DNA of 64,000 bases from the NCBI RefSeq assembly GCF_018332695.1, contig NZ_BOQN01000084.1:1-64000 (forward strand), in the 5' to 3' direction. The stretch's first letter is position 1. Every line of letters starts with the position of its first letter. This stretch comes from Paractinoplanes toevensis (GTDB lineage: Bacteria; Actinomycetota; Actinomycetes; Mycobacteriales; Micromonosporaceae). The position numbers were made by a program, and so were the translations under genes. This document shows positions 15,269-24,029 of the stretch, in pieces. The notes under the pieces are model-generated. The model did no database searches. It saw only the letters and a list, made by a program, of their open reading frames with translations, and was not told the origin of the DNA.

Positions 15269-17485
15269 ATGAAGCACAACACCGGCGGGCACACGATCCG
15301 TGGTCGCATCGTCCGCATCGTGGCGCCACCTCTGGTCGCCATGGTGGTGCTGCTGACCGTCTTCTCCGCCGGCGAGGTCTCCAGCTACCGCGCGAGTGCC
15401 GCCACCGAGGACCGGGTCGCCGTCATTCGCGCGTTGCAGAGCCTCGTGCGGGAGTTGCAGGACGAGCGCGGCGCCACGGTCGCGATGCTGGCCGGGAGCA
15501 CCGGCTTCCGGGCCGAGATCGGCCCGGCCCGCCAGCGGGTGGACGCTAAGCGCGTCGCCGTCCGGGCACTGCTGACCGGTGGCGGCGAGCTCGAACAGCA
15601 GGCCGCCGCCTCGGTCGACAAACTGGAGGGTCTCGGCAAGGTGCGGGCCGGTGCCGACACCGGGCAGAGCGACAAGGACGACACGTTCGACTTCTACACC
15701 GCTCTGATCGAGGAGCTTTCCGACAACACGCGGCACCTGGAGATCGTCAGCGACGACCAGTTGCGGCGCGGCGCCGAGTCGGTCGAGCAGCTGGTCGAGA
15801 TCCGCGAAGCCACCGCGGGGGAACGCGTGTTCCTGCATGCCGTGTTCACGGCCGGCCGGTTCTCCGACGGTGAGTACTCGGAGTTCCTCGGCATCATCGC
15901 CGCCCGTGACCTGTTCCTGACCGAGCTCGACGAGTTCGCCACTCCGGACACCAAGGCCGCCATGACGAGGCTGCTGAGCACCGAGAACGCGGCCCGGGTG
16001 CACGCCCTGGAACGGCTGGCGGTCGGCGCGGGCGACGGGAGGAGGCTGGCGACCAGCCCGCAGGACTGGTGGGCCGCGGTGGGCACCTTGCTCGACGACC
16101 TGAGCCGGCTCGCCGAACAGGTCGGCACGAGCACCCAGGCCGAGGCGCGGAGCTTGCGCCAGGAGGCGACGCTGCGGATCACGTTGCTGGGCCTGGTGGT
16201 CCTGCTCTGTCTGGCCGGTTCGATCCTGCTGGCGACCATCGGCATCCGGTCGCTTGCGCTTCCCCTGATGCGTCTCGCGGACGAAGCGAACCGTCTGGCC
16301 CTCGATCGGCTGCCGGAGGCGGTGCGCCGGGCCGCGGCCGGGGACGACGCCGGGCCGCCGGCGGTGGTGCGGGCGACGCCGGGCGCCACCAGCGAGGTAC
16401 GCCGAGTGGCCGACGCGTTCGAACGGGTGCAGGAGACCGCCTACAACCTCGCCACCGAGCAGGCACAACTGCGGCGCACCAGCTCCGAGTCGCTGGCGAA
16501 CCTCAGCCGCCGCAATCAGAACCTGCTGCGCCGGCAACTCGGCTTCATCACCCGCCTGGAGCGGGAGGAGGCGGACCCGGCCGGTCTGGCCAACCTGTTC
16601 GAACTCGACCATCTCGCCACCCGTATGCGCCGCAACGCGGAGAGCCTGCTGGTGCTCGTGGGGGCCGCCAGCCCGCGACAGTGGTCCGGGCAGCTGCCTG
16701 TCACGGACGTGATCCGGGCCGCGGTGTCGGAGGTCGAGGAGTACCGCCGGGTTGTTCTGCGCCGCACCGAGGACGTCATGGTGCAGGGCTGGATCGCCAG
16801 CGGCCTGGCGCACATGCTGGCCGAGCTGATCGAGAACGGCCTGACCTTCTCCCCGCCGGACCTGGAGGTGGAGGTCCACGGGCGGGAGATCGCCGACGGC
16901 TACCTGATCGCCGTCTGCGATCAGGGCGTCGGGATGGACGACGAGGAACTCGAGCGGGCCAACGAGCGCCTGCGCGGCGACGGCGACTTCCTGACCGCCC
17001 CGGCCCGGTTCCTGGGGCACTACGTGGTCGGCCGGCTCGCCGCGGAGCTGGGCGTGAAGGTGCAGCTGATCCCGTCGGCGGTGACCGGGGTGACCGCCCG
17101 GATCTACCTGCCGGCCGCCATCCTGGCCGGCGTCCCGGCGGTCCACTCCACCCCGGACGCCCCGGTGAGCGAGCCGGAGCCGGAGGCGGAGCCGGCCGTG
17201 CGAATCCGGCCGCGGGCTCTGGAGGTCGACTACGTGGTGGTGGAAGCGCAGCCAAGAATCCCGGCACCCCGGATGGCCGCGGTGGCCGGGCCGGTCGACG
17301 ACCGTACGCCCAATGGCCTGCGCAAACGCGTGCCGCGTGACCAGCGTCCGGCCGTGCCGGCGAAGCCGCCGGCCGCACGGACCGAAGGTCCGGCTCCGGA
17401 CTCGCCCGGCGACCCGGGCTCCCGGCTGTCGGCGCTGCGCGACGGCATCCGTCGCGGCAACGCCCACCGGGTGGGTCGACCATGA
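15269..17485 (+). CDS. Conservon kinase-like sensor with nitrate/nitrite-sensing domain (CvnA-like)
   Basis: A 738-residue membrane sensor. TM1 (about 12-35), a large extracellular helical domain of the NIT (nitrate/nitrite sensing) type (about 45-305), TM2 with HAMP-like continuation (about 310-370), a coiled H-box region and an HATPase domain (N-box E-L-I-E-N-G-L-T-F, G-box D-Q-G-V-G-M). The C-terminal 170 residues are Pro/Ala-rich and probably disordered. It heads a four-gene set (kinase-like, roadblock, DUF742, GTPase) that in Streptomyces is called a conservon and is proposed to work as a membrane-associated G-protein-like complex. The stop overlaps an ATG by four bases. Confidence 0.9.
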   Translation: MKHNTGGHTIRGRIVRIVAPPLVAMVVLLTVFSAGEVSSYRASAATEDRVAVIRALQSLVRELQDERGATVAMLAGSTGFRAEIGPARQRVDAKRVAVRALLTGGGELEQQAAASVDKLEGLGKVRAGADTGQSDKDDTFDFYTALIEELSDNTRHLEIVSDDQLRRGAESVEQLVEIREATAGERVFLHAVFTAGRFSDGEYSEFLGIIAARDLFLTELDEFATPDTKAAMTRLLSTENAARVHALERLAVGAGDGRRLATSPQDWWAAVGTLLDDLSRLAEQVGTSTQAEARSLRQEATLRITLLGLVVLLCLAGSILLATIGIRSLALPLMRLADEANRLALDRLPEAVRRAAAGDDAGPPAVVRATPGATSEVRRVADAFERVQETAYNLATEQAQLRRTSSESLANLSRRNQNLLRRQLGFITRLEREEADPAGLANLFELDHLATRMRRNAESLLVLVGAASPRQWSGQLPVTDVIRAAVSEVEEYRRVVLRRTEDVMVQGWIASGLAHMLAELIENGLTFSPPDLEVEVHGREIADGYLIAVCDQGVGMDDEELERANERLRGDGDFLTAPARFLGHYVVGRLAAELGVKVQLIPSAVTGVTARIYLPAAILAGVPAVHSTPDAPVSEPEPEAEPAVRIRPRALEVDYVVVEAQPRIPAPRMAAVAGPVDDRTPNGLRKRVPRDQRPAVPAKPPAARTEGPAPDSPGDPGSRLSALRDGIRRGNAHRVGRP

Positions 17486-17529
17486 CCATTCCCCCCGCCT
17501 ACCGAAATCACCATCGAAGAGGAGAACTC

Positions 17530-17958
17530 GTGAGTGCGGAAGCGCTGCCCGCCGATCGGCACCAGCTCAACTGGCTGCTCGGCAATTTCGTCCATCAGAC
17601 GGACGGGGTCCGGGACGCGGTGGCGGTCTCGTCGGACGGGCTGCTGATCGCCGGCTCGGACGGGCTGAACCGGGCGGAGGCGGATCAGCTCGCCGCGATC
17701 GTGTCGAGCATGGCCAGCCTGGCCCGCAGTGCTTCGCGGCGCTACGACTTCGACGGGCTCAAACTGGTCATGATCGAGATGCAGCGCGGCTTCCTGGTGA
17801 TCGCGGTGATCGCGGGCGGCAGCTGCCTGGGCGTGGTGGCCGGCGGCGACAGCGATCCGGGCCTGATCGGCTACGAGATATCCACGCTCGCCGATCGGTT
17901 CGGCGGTCTGCTGACCCCCGCCCTGATCGCCGAGTCAAGGCAGTACCTGCCGCAATGA
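17530..17958 (+). CDS. Roadblock/LC7 protein of the conservon (CvnB-like)
   Basis: A 142-residue protein with the roadblock fold signature (LNWLLGNFVHQTDGVRDAV, then VSSDGLLIAGSDGL and QLAAIVSSMASLA), which in this family binds or regulates small GTPases. I chose the GTG at 17530 because AAGAGGAG lies six bases before it and the family normally begins about ten residues before the NWLL motif; an ATG at 17482 overlapping the kinase stop is the alternative. The stop overlaps the DUF742 start (ATGA). Confidence 0.9.
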   Translation: MSAEALPADRHQLNWLLGNFVHQTDGVRDAVAVSSDGLLIAGSDGLNRAEADQLAAIVSSMASLARSASRRYDFDGLKLVMIEMQRGFLVIAVIAGGSCLGVVAGGDSDPGLIGYEISTLADRFGGLLTPALIAESRQYLPQ

Positions 17959-18287
17959 CGGACGAGGATCCGATGGTGCGCCCGTTCATGCTGACCGGTG
18001 GACGGACCCAGCCGGTCCAGGACGGCCTGCGGATCGAGACTCAGCTGTACGCCGTCCCGGCCGCGTTGTCCGCGCCGCTGCGGTTCGAGGCGCGGCGCAT
18101 CGTCGAGCTGTGTCAGCTGCCCAGGTCGATCGCGGACCTGTCGGCGGCGCTCGGCGCACCCCTCGGGGTGGTCCGCGTCATCGTCGCCGACCTGGTGGCC
18201 GAGGGGTACCTGCTGGTGGGGAACGCGTCCGGCGAGATCTCCACCGCATTGATCGAGAGGATCAGGGATCGTGTTCGGGCGCTCTAG
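17955..18287 (+). CDS. DUF742 protein of the conservon (CvnC-like)
   Basis: A 110-residue protein with the DUF742 pattern: V-R-P-F-M-L-T-G-G-R-T near the start, then a winged-helix-like region (RIVELCQLPRSIADLSAAL, GVVRVIVADLVAEGYL). DUF742 proteins occur almost only in conservons and are a scaffold or DNA-binding-like element of unknown biochemistry. It overlaps the roadblock gene by four bases and the GTPase gene by 17, so the cluster is tightly coupled. Confidence 0.9.
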   Translation: MTDEDPMVRPFMLTGGRTQPVQDGLRIETQLYAVPAALSAPLRFEARRIVELCQLPRSIADLSAALGAPLGVVRVIVADLVAEGYLLVGNASGEISTALIERIRDRVRAL

Positions 18288-18855
18288 CACCCTGCCGGCG
18301 CCGGTCGCCGTCAAGATCGTCATCAGTGGCGGGTTCGGGGTCGGCAAGACCACCTTCGTCGGCGCCGTCTCGGAGATCGAGCCCCTGGTGACCGAGGCCG
18401 AGATGACCGAGAAGTCCGTCGGGGTCGACGACACCTCGGCGGTCGCCGCGAAGACGACGACGACCGTGGCGCTCGACTTCGGCCGCATCACGCTCGACGA
18501 CGCACTGCTGCTCTACCTGTTCGGCACCCCCGGCCAGGACAGGTTCGCCTTCCTGTGGGACGACCTGGTGGACGGCGCGCTCGGCGCCATCGTGCTGGTC
18601 GACACCCGCCGGGTGGAGGACTGCTTCCCCGCGATCGACTACTTCGAGGTGCACGACATCCCGTTCATCATCGGGGTGAACGCGTTCGACGGTGCCCGCC
18701 GGTTCGACCTGGCCGAGGTGCGCGAGGCCCTCGGCCTCTCGTCCGGCATCCCGCTGATCGACTGCGATGCGCGGCACCGCGAGTCGGTGAAGGCCGTGCT
18801 GGTCGCGCTCACCGAGCGGGTTCTGACCCAACGGCTGGCCCGCCAGGCGAGCTGA
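18271..18855 (+). CDS. Conservon small GTPase (CvnD-like)
   Basis: A 194-residue P-loop GTPase. G1 is G-G-F-G-V-G-K-T-T (about 19-27), the switch Thr lies in A-A-K-T-T-T-T-V-A-L-D-F, G3 is G-T-P-G-Q-D-R-F and the base-recognition motif reads V-N-A-F-D, the form usual for this conservon branch. It is the output of the kinase/roadblock/DUF742 set. The GTG start lies inside the DUF742 gene. The gene ends only eight bases from the stop of the convergent GGDEF-like gene. Confidence 0.92.
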   Translation: MFGRSSTLPAPVAVKIVISGGFGVGKTTFVGAVSEIEPLVTEAEMTEKSVGVDDTSAVAAKTTTTVALDFGRITLDDALLLYLFGTPGQDRFAFLWDDLVDGALGAIVLVDTRRVEDCFPAIDYFEVHDIPFIIGVNAFDGARRFDLAEVREALGLSSGIPLIDCDARHRESVKAVLVALTERVLTQRLARQAS

Positions 18856-18863
18856 GACCGCGA

Positions 18864-20390
18864 TCACCGCAGTTCGACCGGCCCGGCGGCACTGTAGACC
18901 CGGTTGCGACCGGCCGACTTGGCCCGTCGCAGCGCCAGTTCGGCGTGCTCGAAGAGCTCGGTGGAGCTGGTGCCGTCGTCGTGCAGGCCGGCGACCCCGA
19001 TCGACACGGTGACGCGAACGTCCTCCTGGTCACCGATGGAGAACTTCTCCGTCTCGACCACCTCGCGGACGCGGGCCGCGGCGTGCATCAGGTGGTCGCT
19101 GCCGTAACCGGGCAGGACGGCGGCGAACATATTGTCGCCGACCCGGCCCAGGACGGCGGCGCTCCCGCACAGGCGGACCAGCCGGTGGGCCAGATCGACG
19201 AGCACCTCGTGGCCGCCGGGCTGCCCGTGGATCTGCTCGATGAGCTTGAACTGGTCCACGTCGAGCAGGATGAAGCCCACGTTGTGCCGCTGCTGCCGGC
19301 CGCGTTCGACCTCCAGGTCGAGGTGGGACAGCAGCACCCCGCGGGCTTTCAGCCCGGTCAGGTCGTCGACGATGGCGAGCCGTTGCTGGATGCCGAGCAC
19401 CATCCACATCCTGGTGATCACCAGGGCGAACAGGCTGATGCCGCACAGCAGGACGATCGGTGCGCCCGCGTGCTGTTCCGAGACGTACCGCGCGTAGAGC
19501 ACCACGAGCGGGAGCAGGGCGGCGAGCGACAGCAGGAGCACCCGGCCGGCCGTCACGTTGGGCAGCGCCACCTTGGCCCGCTGGTCCAGGGTCCGCATGC
19601 TCGGGTGCAGGGCGGCCGCACCGAGCAGCACGTACTCGCAGAGCCACAGCACGTCCGGCAGGCCGCCGTCCCGATAGGTGTCGTTGGCGGTCTGCAGCCC
19701 GTACAGCATGTCGGCCGCGAGCATGGCCAGGAGGCTGGCCATCAGCAGGCGGAACGCGGTCGATCGGGAGCCCGCCCCGACGGCCAGCCGGATGGCGGTG
19801 GCCAGCACGATCAGGTCCATCACCGGATAGGCGATGGAGACCAGCGTGCCGGCCAGTGACTCGGACCCGTCGACGTCGGTGGCGAGCGGGCCGATCAGAT
19901 AGACCCACCAGAGCATGCCGAGGCCGAGGGCCAGGATCGCCGCGTCGAGCAGGGTGGCCGTGTCCCAGGACGGCGTCCGCCGGCGGACCAGCAGCACCAG
20001 CGCCGCCCCGACCAGCGGGTATTGCAGCAGATAGAACAGGTCGGCCGGGGCCGGGAAGGCGTCGCTGTCGTAGATCGCGTGGGAGACCCAGTAGGCGACG
20101 TCGCCCAGGGTGTAGAAGAACTGTCCGGCGGCGAGCAGCAGCCACGGCAACCGCCGCGGCCGGCGTACGCGCTGCGCTCCGGCAACGACCGCCCAGGTGG
20201 TGGCGGCACTGATTCCGGTGTAGTAGAAGTTCTGCCCGTCTCCGCCGAGCCCGGCATAGGGCAGGAGGAGGAAGCCGACGATCGCCAGGAAACCCAACGC
20301 CCCGAACCAGACGGCCGCGGACGCCGAGGGGGCCGAACGGTTGAAAGAACCTACCGGATAGGTGGAGTGCACGGCATCACTTTGGACCAA
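18864..20390 (-). CDS. Membrane protein with degenerate GGDEF domain
   Basis: A 508-residue protein. Residues about 25-330 hold nine or ten hydrophobic helices; the C-terminal 165 residues are a GGDEF fold (DDLTGL, LLDVDQFKLIEQ, then the A-site). The signature loop reads G-R-V-G-D-N-M-F (about 415-422) where active cyclases have R-x-G-G-D-E-F, and N-D of the usual FKxIND is replaced by E-Q. It is therefore probably not a working diguanylate cyclase; GTP or c-di-GMP sensing or a scaffold are possible. The codon at 20390 is TTG; a GTG at 20372 is the other start candidate. Confidence 0.8.
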   Translation of the reverse strand: MVQSDAVHSTYPVGSFNRSAPSASAAVWFGALGFLAIVGFLLLPYAGLGGDGQNFYYTGISAATTWAVVAGAQRVRRPRRLPWLLLAAGQFFYTLGDVAYWVSHAIYDSDAFPAPADLFYLLQYPLVGAALVLLVRRRTPSWDTATLLDAAILALGLGMLWWVYLIGPLATDVDGSESLAGTLVSIAYPVMDLIVLATAIRLAVGAGSRSTAFRLLMASLLAMLAADMLYGLQTANDTYRDGGLPDVLWLCEYVLLGAAALHPSMRTLDQRAKVALPNVTAGRVLLLSLAALLPLVVLYARYVSEQHAGAPIVLLCGISLFALVITRMWMVLGIQQRLAIVDDLTGLKARGVLLSHLDLEVERGRQQRHNVGFILLDVDQFKLIEQIHGQPGGHEVLVDLAHRLVRLCGSAAVLGRVGDNMFAAVLPGYGSDHLMHAAARVREVVETEKFSIGDQEDVRVTVSIGVAGLHDDGTSSTELFEHAELALRRAKSAGRNRVYSAAGPVELR

Positions 20391-20464
20391 ACCGGACAGG
20401 TCGGGGTCAACCGTACGTTCACGTTGATCTGCCTCGAAGGACTATTTAAGGTTCGACCACTTTC

Positions 20465-20487
20465 CGCTAAGATCCCGACACTTAGCG
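20465..20487 (-). terminator. Probable terminator after the methyltransferase-like gene
   Basis: CGCTAAG and CTTAGCG are perfect seven-base arms around a nine-base loop, starting four bases beyond the leftward TAA at 20491. There is no T-run, as is usual in actinobacteria. It lies about 75 bases before the GGDEF-like gene start, so it could also be an operator. Confidence 0.45.
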
Positions 20488-20490
20488 TTC

Positions 20491-21207
20491 TTAAAAGTTT
20501 GCAGCAACGTAGACGGTGTTGGCCGAGGTTCCCCCGGTCAGCGGGTTGGCGAACGTCACCACCTGCGCGGTCGCCGTGGCGAAACACTCCCGCAGCACCG
20601 TCAGGAAGGTCTCGTCGGGCGCGTCGTCGGACCACAGGCCGAACACCCCGCCCGGACGCAGACGGTCGCCGAGCCGACGCAGGCCGGCGCTGGTGTAGAG
20701 ATCGGCGTGGGTGGGGTCGAGCACGTTGACCGGCGAGTGGTCGATGTCGACCAGGATCGCGTCGAAGCGCCGGTCCGGAGTGACCGGGTCGAACCCGGTG
20801 CCATCGCGCAGCAGCGCGAAGAAGTCACCCTCCAGCAGCGTGGTACGCGGGTCGGTGGTGAGCTCACGGGCCTGCGGGAGCAGGTCACGCCGATGCCAGT
20901 CGATCACCGGCGCCAGCGCCTCGACCACGATCAGCGACCGGACCCGCTCGTCGGCAAGGGCGGCGCGGGCGGTGTAGCCGAGACCGAGCCCGCCGACGAC
21001 GACGTCCAGGGGCGTGTCCGGCAGGGCCGCGAGGGCAAGCCGGGACAGTTCCTCCTCGGCCACCGTGAACAGGCTGGACATGAGGTACTCGTCGCCCAGC
21101 TTGACCTCGTACACCTCGATTTTGGTGGTGGGTTCGAGGCGCCGGCGCAGGCTGATCTCGCCGATGCGGGTGGATGCCCAGGCCAGTTCGGCGAGGCGCG
21201 GGTGCAT
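20491..21207 (-). CDS. Spermidine-synthase-like SAM-dependent methyltransferase fold protein
   Basis: A 238-residue soluble protein with a class I Rossmann methyltransferase core. Motif I is V-V-G-G-L-G-L-G-Y-T (about 73-82), followed by the acidic end of beta-2 in V-V-E-A-L-A-P-V, and an I-L-V-D-I-D-H-S-P motif IV. The arrangement is closest to spermidine synthase-like proteins but the polyamine-binding residues cannot be confirmed by eye. Start is the ATG at 21207 with AAAGGA upstream; in-frame upstream sequence does not look like protein. Confidence 0.75.
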   Translation of the reverse strand: MHPRLAELAWASTRIGEISLRRRLEPTTKIEVYEVKLGDEYLMSSLFTVAEEELSRLALAALPDTPLDVVVGGLGLGYTARAALADERVRSLIVVEALAPVIDWHRRDLLPQARELTTDPRTTLLEGDFFALLRDGTGFDPVTPDRRFDAILVDIDHSPVNVLDPTHADLYTSAGLRRLGDRLRPGGVFGLWSDDAPDETFLTVLRECFATATAQVVTFANPLTGGTSANTVYVAANF

Positions 21208-21395
21208 GAGGTGTCCTTTCGGCGCGTTGCGGTAACGCGACAAAGGCGACCATAGCCTCGCGGACGGGTTTACGGCCCCGGCTACCCGGTAGGATCGGAA
21301 GCGTTCACACCTCTCCCGCCGGCTCCCTGTGAAGCTCGGCCATTGGCGCGACGACATTTGTTCCGTGGCGTCCGTCCGACACCCCTGGAGTACGA

Positions 21396-21701
21396 ATGAC
21401 TTACCTGTCTGCCACGCCGACCCTGCGCGAGCCGGTCAAGACGCTGCGGGAAAAGGGCGCGGACAGTTTCCACGCCGCCCTCGCCGCGGTCCTGGCCGCC
21501 GGGCTCGACGCCGCGCTCGAAGCGGGCGACCACGAGAAAGCGATCACCTTCATCAACCGCGGCTTCGCCGAGGGCAGCCCGCAGATCGGCTGCGACCTGC
21601 TGTGCCGGGCCATCGCCGTCGTCGGGGCGGCCCGCACCTGGACCGTGCAGCTGGCGCCCCTGACTCAGGTGCCGCGGCAGTCCGGGCGGCAGAGCTCCTA
21701 A
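21396..21701 (+). CDS. Small conserved-looking protein, unknown function
   Basis: A 101-residue, mostly helical cytoplasmic protein without signal or membrane segments. Two cysteines lie in I-G-C-D-L-L-C-R near residue 65. The gene has an ATG start with only a weak upstream GGAGT. It overlaps the convergent LRV-repeat gene by four bases at its stop. I do not recognise a family; codon usage (strong third-position GC) supports that it is real. Confidence 0.55.
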   Translation: MTYLSATPTLREPVKTLREKGADSFHAALAAVLAAGLDAALEAGDHEKAITFINRGFAEGSPQIGCDLLCRAIAVVGAARTWTVQLAPLTQVPRQSGRQSS

Positions 21702-22528
21702 GCCTTACCGGGGAAGCGCTTGGCGAGCGTACGGCGGCGGGCGGGGCGCGGAGCCGCGATCGGTGACTCCCGGTAACGGCGGGCGTCCTCCGCCACCGTC
21801 TCGTCGGCGTCGTTCTCCAGCGCCTGCCGGATGTGCGGCGGCGTGACGGGGGACGTCGCCATCGAACGCCGCACCTCCACCGACCGGTCCTCCAGCATGG
21901 AGCGCAGGTCGGCTTCCTCCAGCGGCAACGCCCGCACCAGCGCGGCGCGGACATCGGGCGAGGAGTCCCGGGCCAGGATGCTGCGCTGTTCGGCAGTGGT
22001 CCGCTGGTTCACGGCGAGGCCCTTGCGCACCCGGACGGTGCGATCGCCCAGCAGAGCCGCGATGATCTCGGGCTCACGGGTGTGCGTGGCGAGCCGTTCC
22101 CGCACCTCGGGCGAGGGGTCCTTGACGAGGACCGCGGCCAGGTCGGCCTCGAGGGCCGGCATCTCGGCGAGCAGGCCGCGCAGTTCCTTGTCGTGCGCCT
22201 CCAGCATCACCTGACGCACCCGGCCGTCCACCGACGGGTTGGTCGCGACCGCCCAGCGCACCCACCGGTCCGCGTCGCCGAGAAGGCGCAGCAGGTTCGC
22301 CCGCGAGCTCGCGGGGTTCTTCGCCACCGCCTCCCGCACATCGCGGTCACGGTCTCGGGCCAGGGGCCGCAGAGCCTCGGCCGGAGCATTCGGGTGTGCC
22401 GCGACCGCCGCACGCACCAGGGCCGACGGGTCGGAGGCCAGAGCGTGCAGGTCGGCCGGGTCGGTCGTGCGGTCCCGTGCAACGGAAACCCGCGCATCGA
22501 CATCACCGGTTACGCGCTGAGTTGCCAT
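21698..22528 (-). CDS. LRV (leucine-rich-repeat variant)/HEAT-like repeat protein
   Basis: A 276-residue protein made of about nine helical repeats of about 24 residues with the pattern D-x-x-x-x-V-R-x-A-V-A-x-N/H-P (for example PSALVRAAVAAHP, DVREAVAKNP, RWVRWAVATNP, EVRRSMATSP). Such arrays form right-handed superhelices used for protein binding. The C-terminal 35 residues are Arg/Pro/Lys-rich. The ATG at 22528 has AGAGGA upstream. No enzymatic domain is present. Confidence 0.8.
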   Translation of the reverse strand: MATQRVTGDVDARVSVARDRTTDPADLHALASDPSALVRAAVAAHPNAPAEALRPLARDRDRDVREAVAKNPASSRANLLRLLGDADRWVRWAVATNPSVDGRVRQVMLEAHDKELRGLLAEMPALEADLAAVLVKDPSPEVRERLATHTREPEIIAALLGDRTVRVRKGLAVNQRTTAEQRSILARDSSPDVRAALVRALPLEEADLRSMLEDRSVEVRRSMATSPVTPPHIRQALENDADETVAEDARRYRESPIAAPRPARRRTLAKRFPGKA

Positions 22529-22693
22529 GAACCGAATCCTCTCACGGTCCCGGGTTGATCTTGGCGATGGGCAATATGCCCGACTTTTGACCGAATTGGA
22601 CAAAAGTGGCGCGCTCCGCACTGCAACATGGTTCATTCTGCGTAATCAGTCAGTCGCGTGGCGTCACCGCCGCGCGATCCAGAAGGGAACCAC

Positions 22694-24028
22694 ATGCGCA
22701 GTTTCATCCGGACGACAGCCGTCGTGACCACGCTGCTCCTCGGCGGCGCCGGCCTCGCCGCACCGGCGGCCGCCGCGGTCAACCCGCTGCCGCCCGAGTT
22801 GCAGCGCCTCGTCGACCTGGTGGGGCAGAAGGTTCCGCTCGCCACCCTGGCCGCCGACGGAGTGCTGGCCGGGCTGGCCCGGCCCACCCGGCCCGCCGAA
22901 CCCGCGCCCTTCGACATCGAGGCCGAGGACACCCCGCGCTCCGGTACGGCCGGCGCCCTGGGCACCTCGGGCAAGACGTTCGACATGAACCTGTTCGAAC
23001 GCAACCTGCGCGCCACCCTGGACGGCAAGACCGTCGGGTACGCGTACTCCATCGGGAAGAGTGGGAAGCTCGACCGGCAGGCCGGCGTCGGTTTCGCCCG
23101 GGTGGCACCGGACAACCCGGTCACCCCGCAGTCGGCCGGCAAGGTGATGACCGTGGCCAGCATCAGCAAGCCGGTGACGGCCGCGGCCACCTTGCGCCTG
23201 CTGGAGCAGAAGAACATCTCGGTCGACAGCCCGATCGGACCGTGGCTGCCGGAGGCGTGGAAGCGCGGCACCGGGGTGGACAGCATCACGTTCCGTGACC
23301 TGATGACCCACCGCAGCGGTCTCCTGCAGAACTTCCAGACCGCCACCGGCACCACCGGCGGCAAGTCCACCGGTTCGTGGGACAACATCCGGATCGCGGT
23401 GGGCCAGAATCTCGGCTCGAAGAGCTACAAGTACGCGAACATGAACTTCAGCATCTTCCGGGTCATGGTGCCGAAGATCGCGTACGGCATCGATTTGAGC
23501 AAGCTCTACGACGCACCGCCGGCGAACGTCACCCCGGCCCAGATCGACTACCTGACCGGCATCGCCTTCCTCGGTTACCTCAAGCCGGTCCTCGCCCTGG
23601 CCAATGCCCCGGTGAGCTGCAGCAATTCCGACCCCAACCCGACCAAGCTGTACGCCTACCCGGCCGTCAACCAGGCCGGCTGGGGTCCGGCCGACTATGT
23701 CGGAAGCTGCGGTGGCTTCGGGTACAACCTGTCGGCCAACGGGATCGCCTCGTTCATCTCGCACGTGCGTTACACCACCAAGCTGGTGTCGGCGGCCGCG
23801 CGGTCGCTGATGGTCGACGAGCAGGTCGGCCTCAAGGCCTACAACGGCAAGTTCGGCACCTACCACGGCCACGGCGCCGTGTGGGCCCAGTCCGGCGGCC
23901 GTGGCATGCGCGGATGTGTCATGTCGTTCCACATCGAGGTCGACGTGGCGCTGCTGGTCAACAGCCGGGGCGATTACCCGAGCGGGTGCGCGGTCGTGGT
24001 CGACGCCTTCGACAACGCCTGGCACTGA
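22694..24028 (+). CDS. Secreted class C beta-lactamase-family serine hydrolase
   Basis: A 444-residue exported protein. The signal peptide ends at A-P-A-A-A-A near residue 28. The beta-lactamase/DD-peptidase fold starts near residue 105: nucleophile motif S156-I-S-K159, Y-x-N motif as Y-A-N (KYANMNFS), and H-G-H-G in the third-motif position where penicillin-binding proteins have K-T-G, a common change in the LACT-like esterase/peptidase branch. A large insert of about 90 residues with paired cysteines sits between motifs two and three. Substrate is unknown. GAAGGGAAC precedes the ATG. Confidence 0.82.
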   Translation: MRSFIRTTAVVTTLLLGGAGLAAPAAAAVNPLPPELQRLVDLVGQKVPLATLAADGVLAGLARPTRPAEPAPFDIEAEDTPRSGTAGALGTSGKTFDMNLFERNLRATLDGKTVGYAYSIGKSGKLDRQAGVGFARVAPDNPVTPQSAGKVMTVASISKPVTAAATLRLLEQKNISVDSPIGPWLPEAWKRGTGVDSITFRDLMTHRSGLLQNFQTATGTTGGKSTGSWDNIRIAVGQNLGSKSYKYANMNFSIFRVMVPKIAYGIDLSKLYDAPPANVTPAQIDYLTGIAFLGYLKPVLALANAPVSCSNSDPNPTKLYAYPAVNQAGWGPADYVGSCGGFGYNLSANGIASFISHVRYTTKLVSAAARSLMVDEQVGLKAYNGKFGTYHGHGAVWAQSGGRGMRGCVMSFHIEVDVALLVNSRGDYPSGCAVVVDAFDNAWH

Positions 24029-24029
24029 C

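Noticed and set aside
15227..17467. A 746-codon open frame opposite the conservon kinase
   Set aside because: The plus-strand frame has clear transmembrane, NIT and HATPase features; the minus frame is His/Arg/Gly-rich without motifs.
18271..18855. N-A-F-D in place of N-K-x-D in the conservon GTPase
   Set aside because: The N-x-F-D form is usual in this conservon GTPase branch, so it is not a sign of decay.
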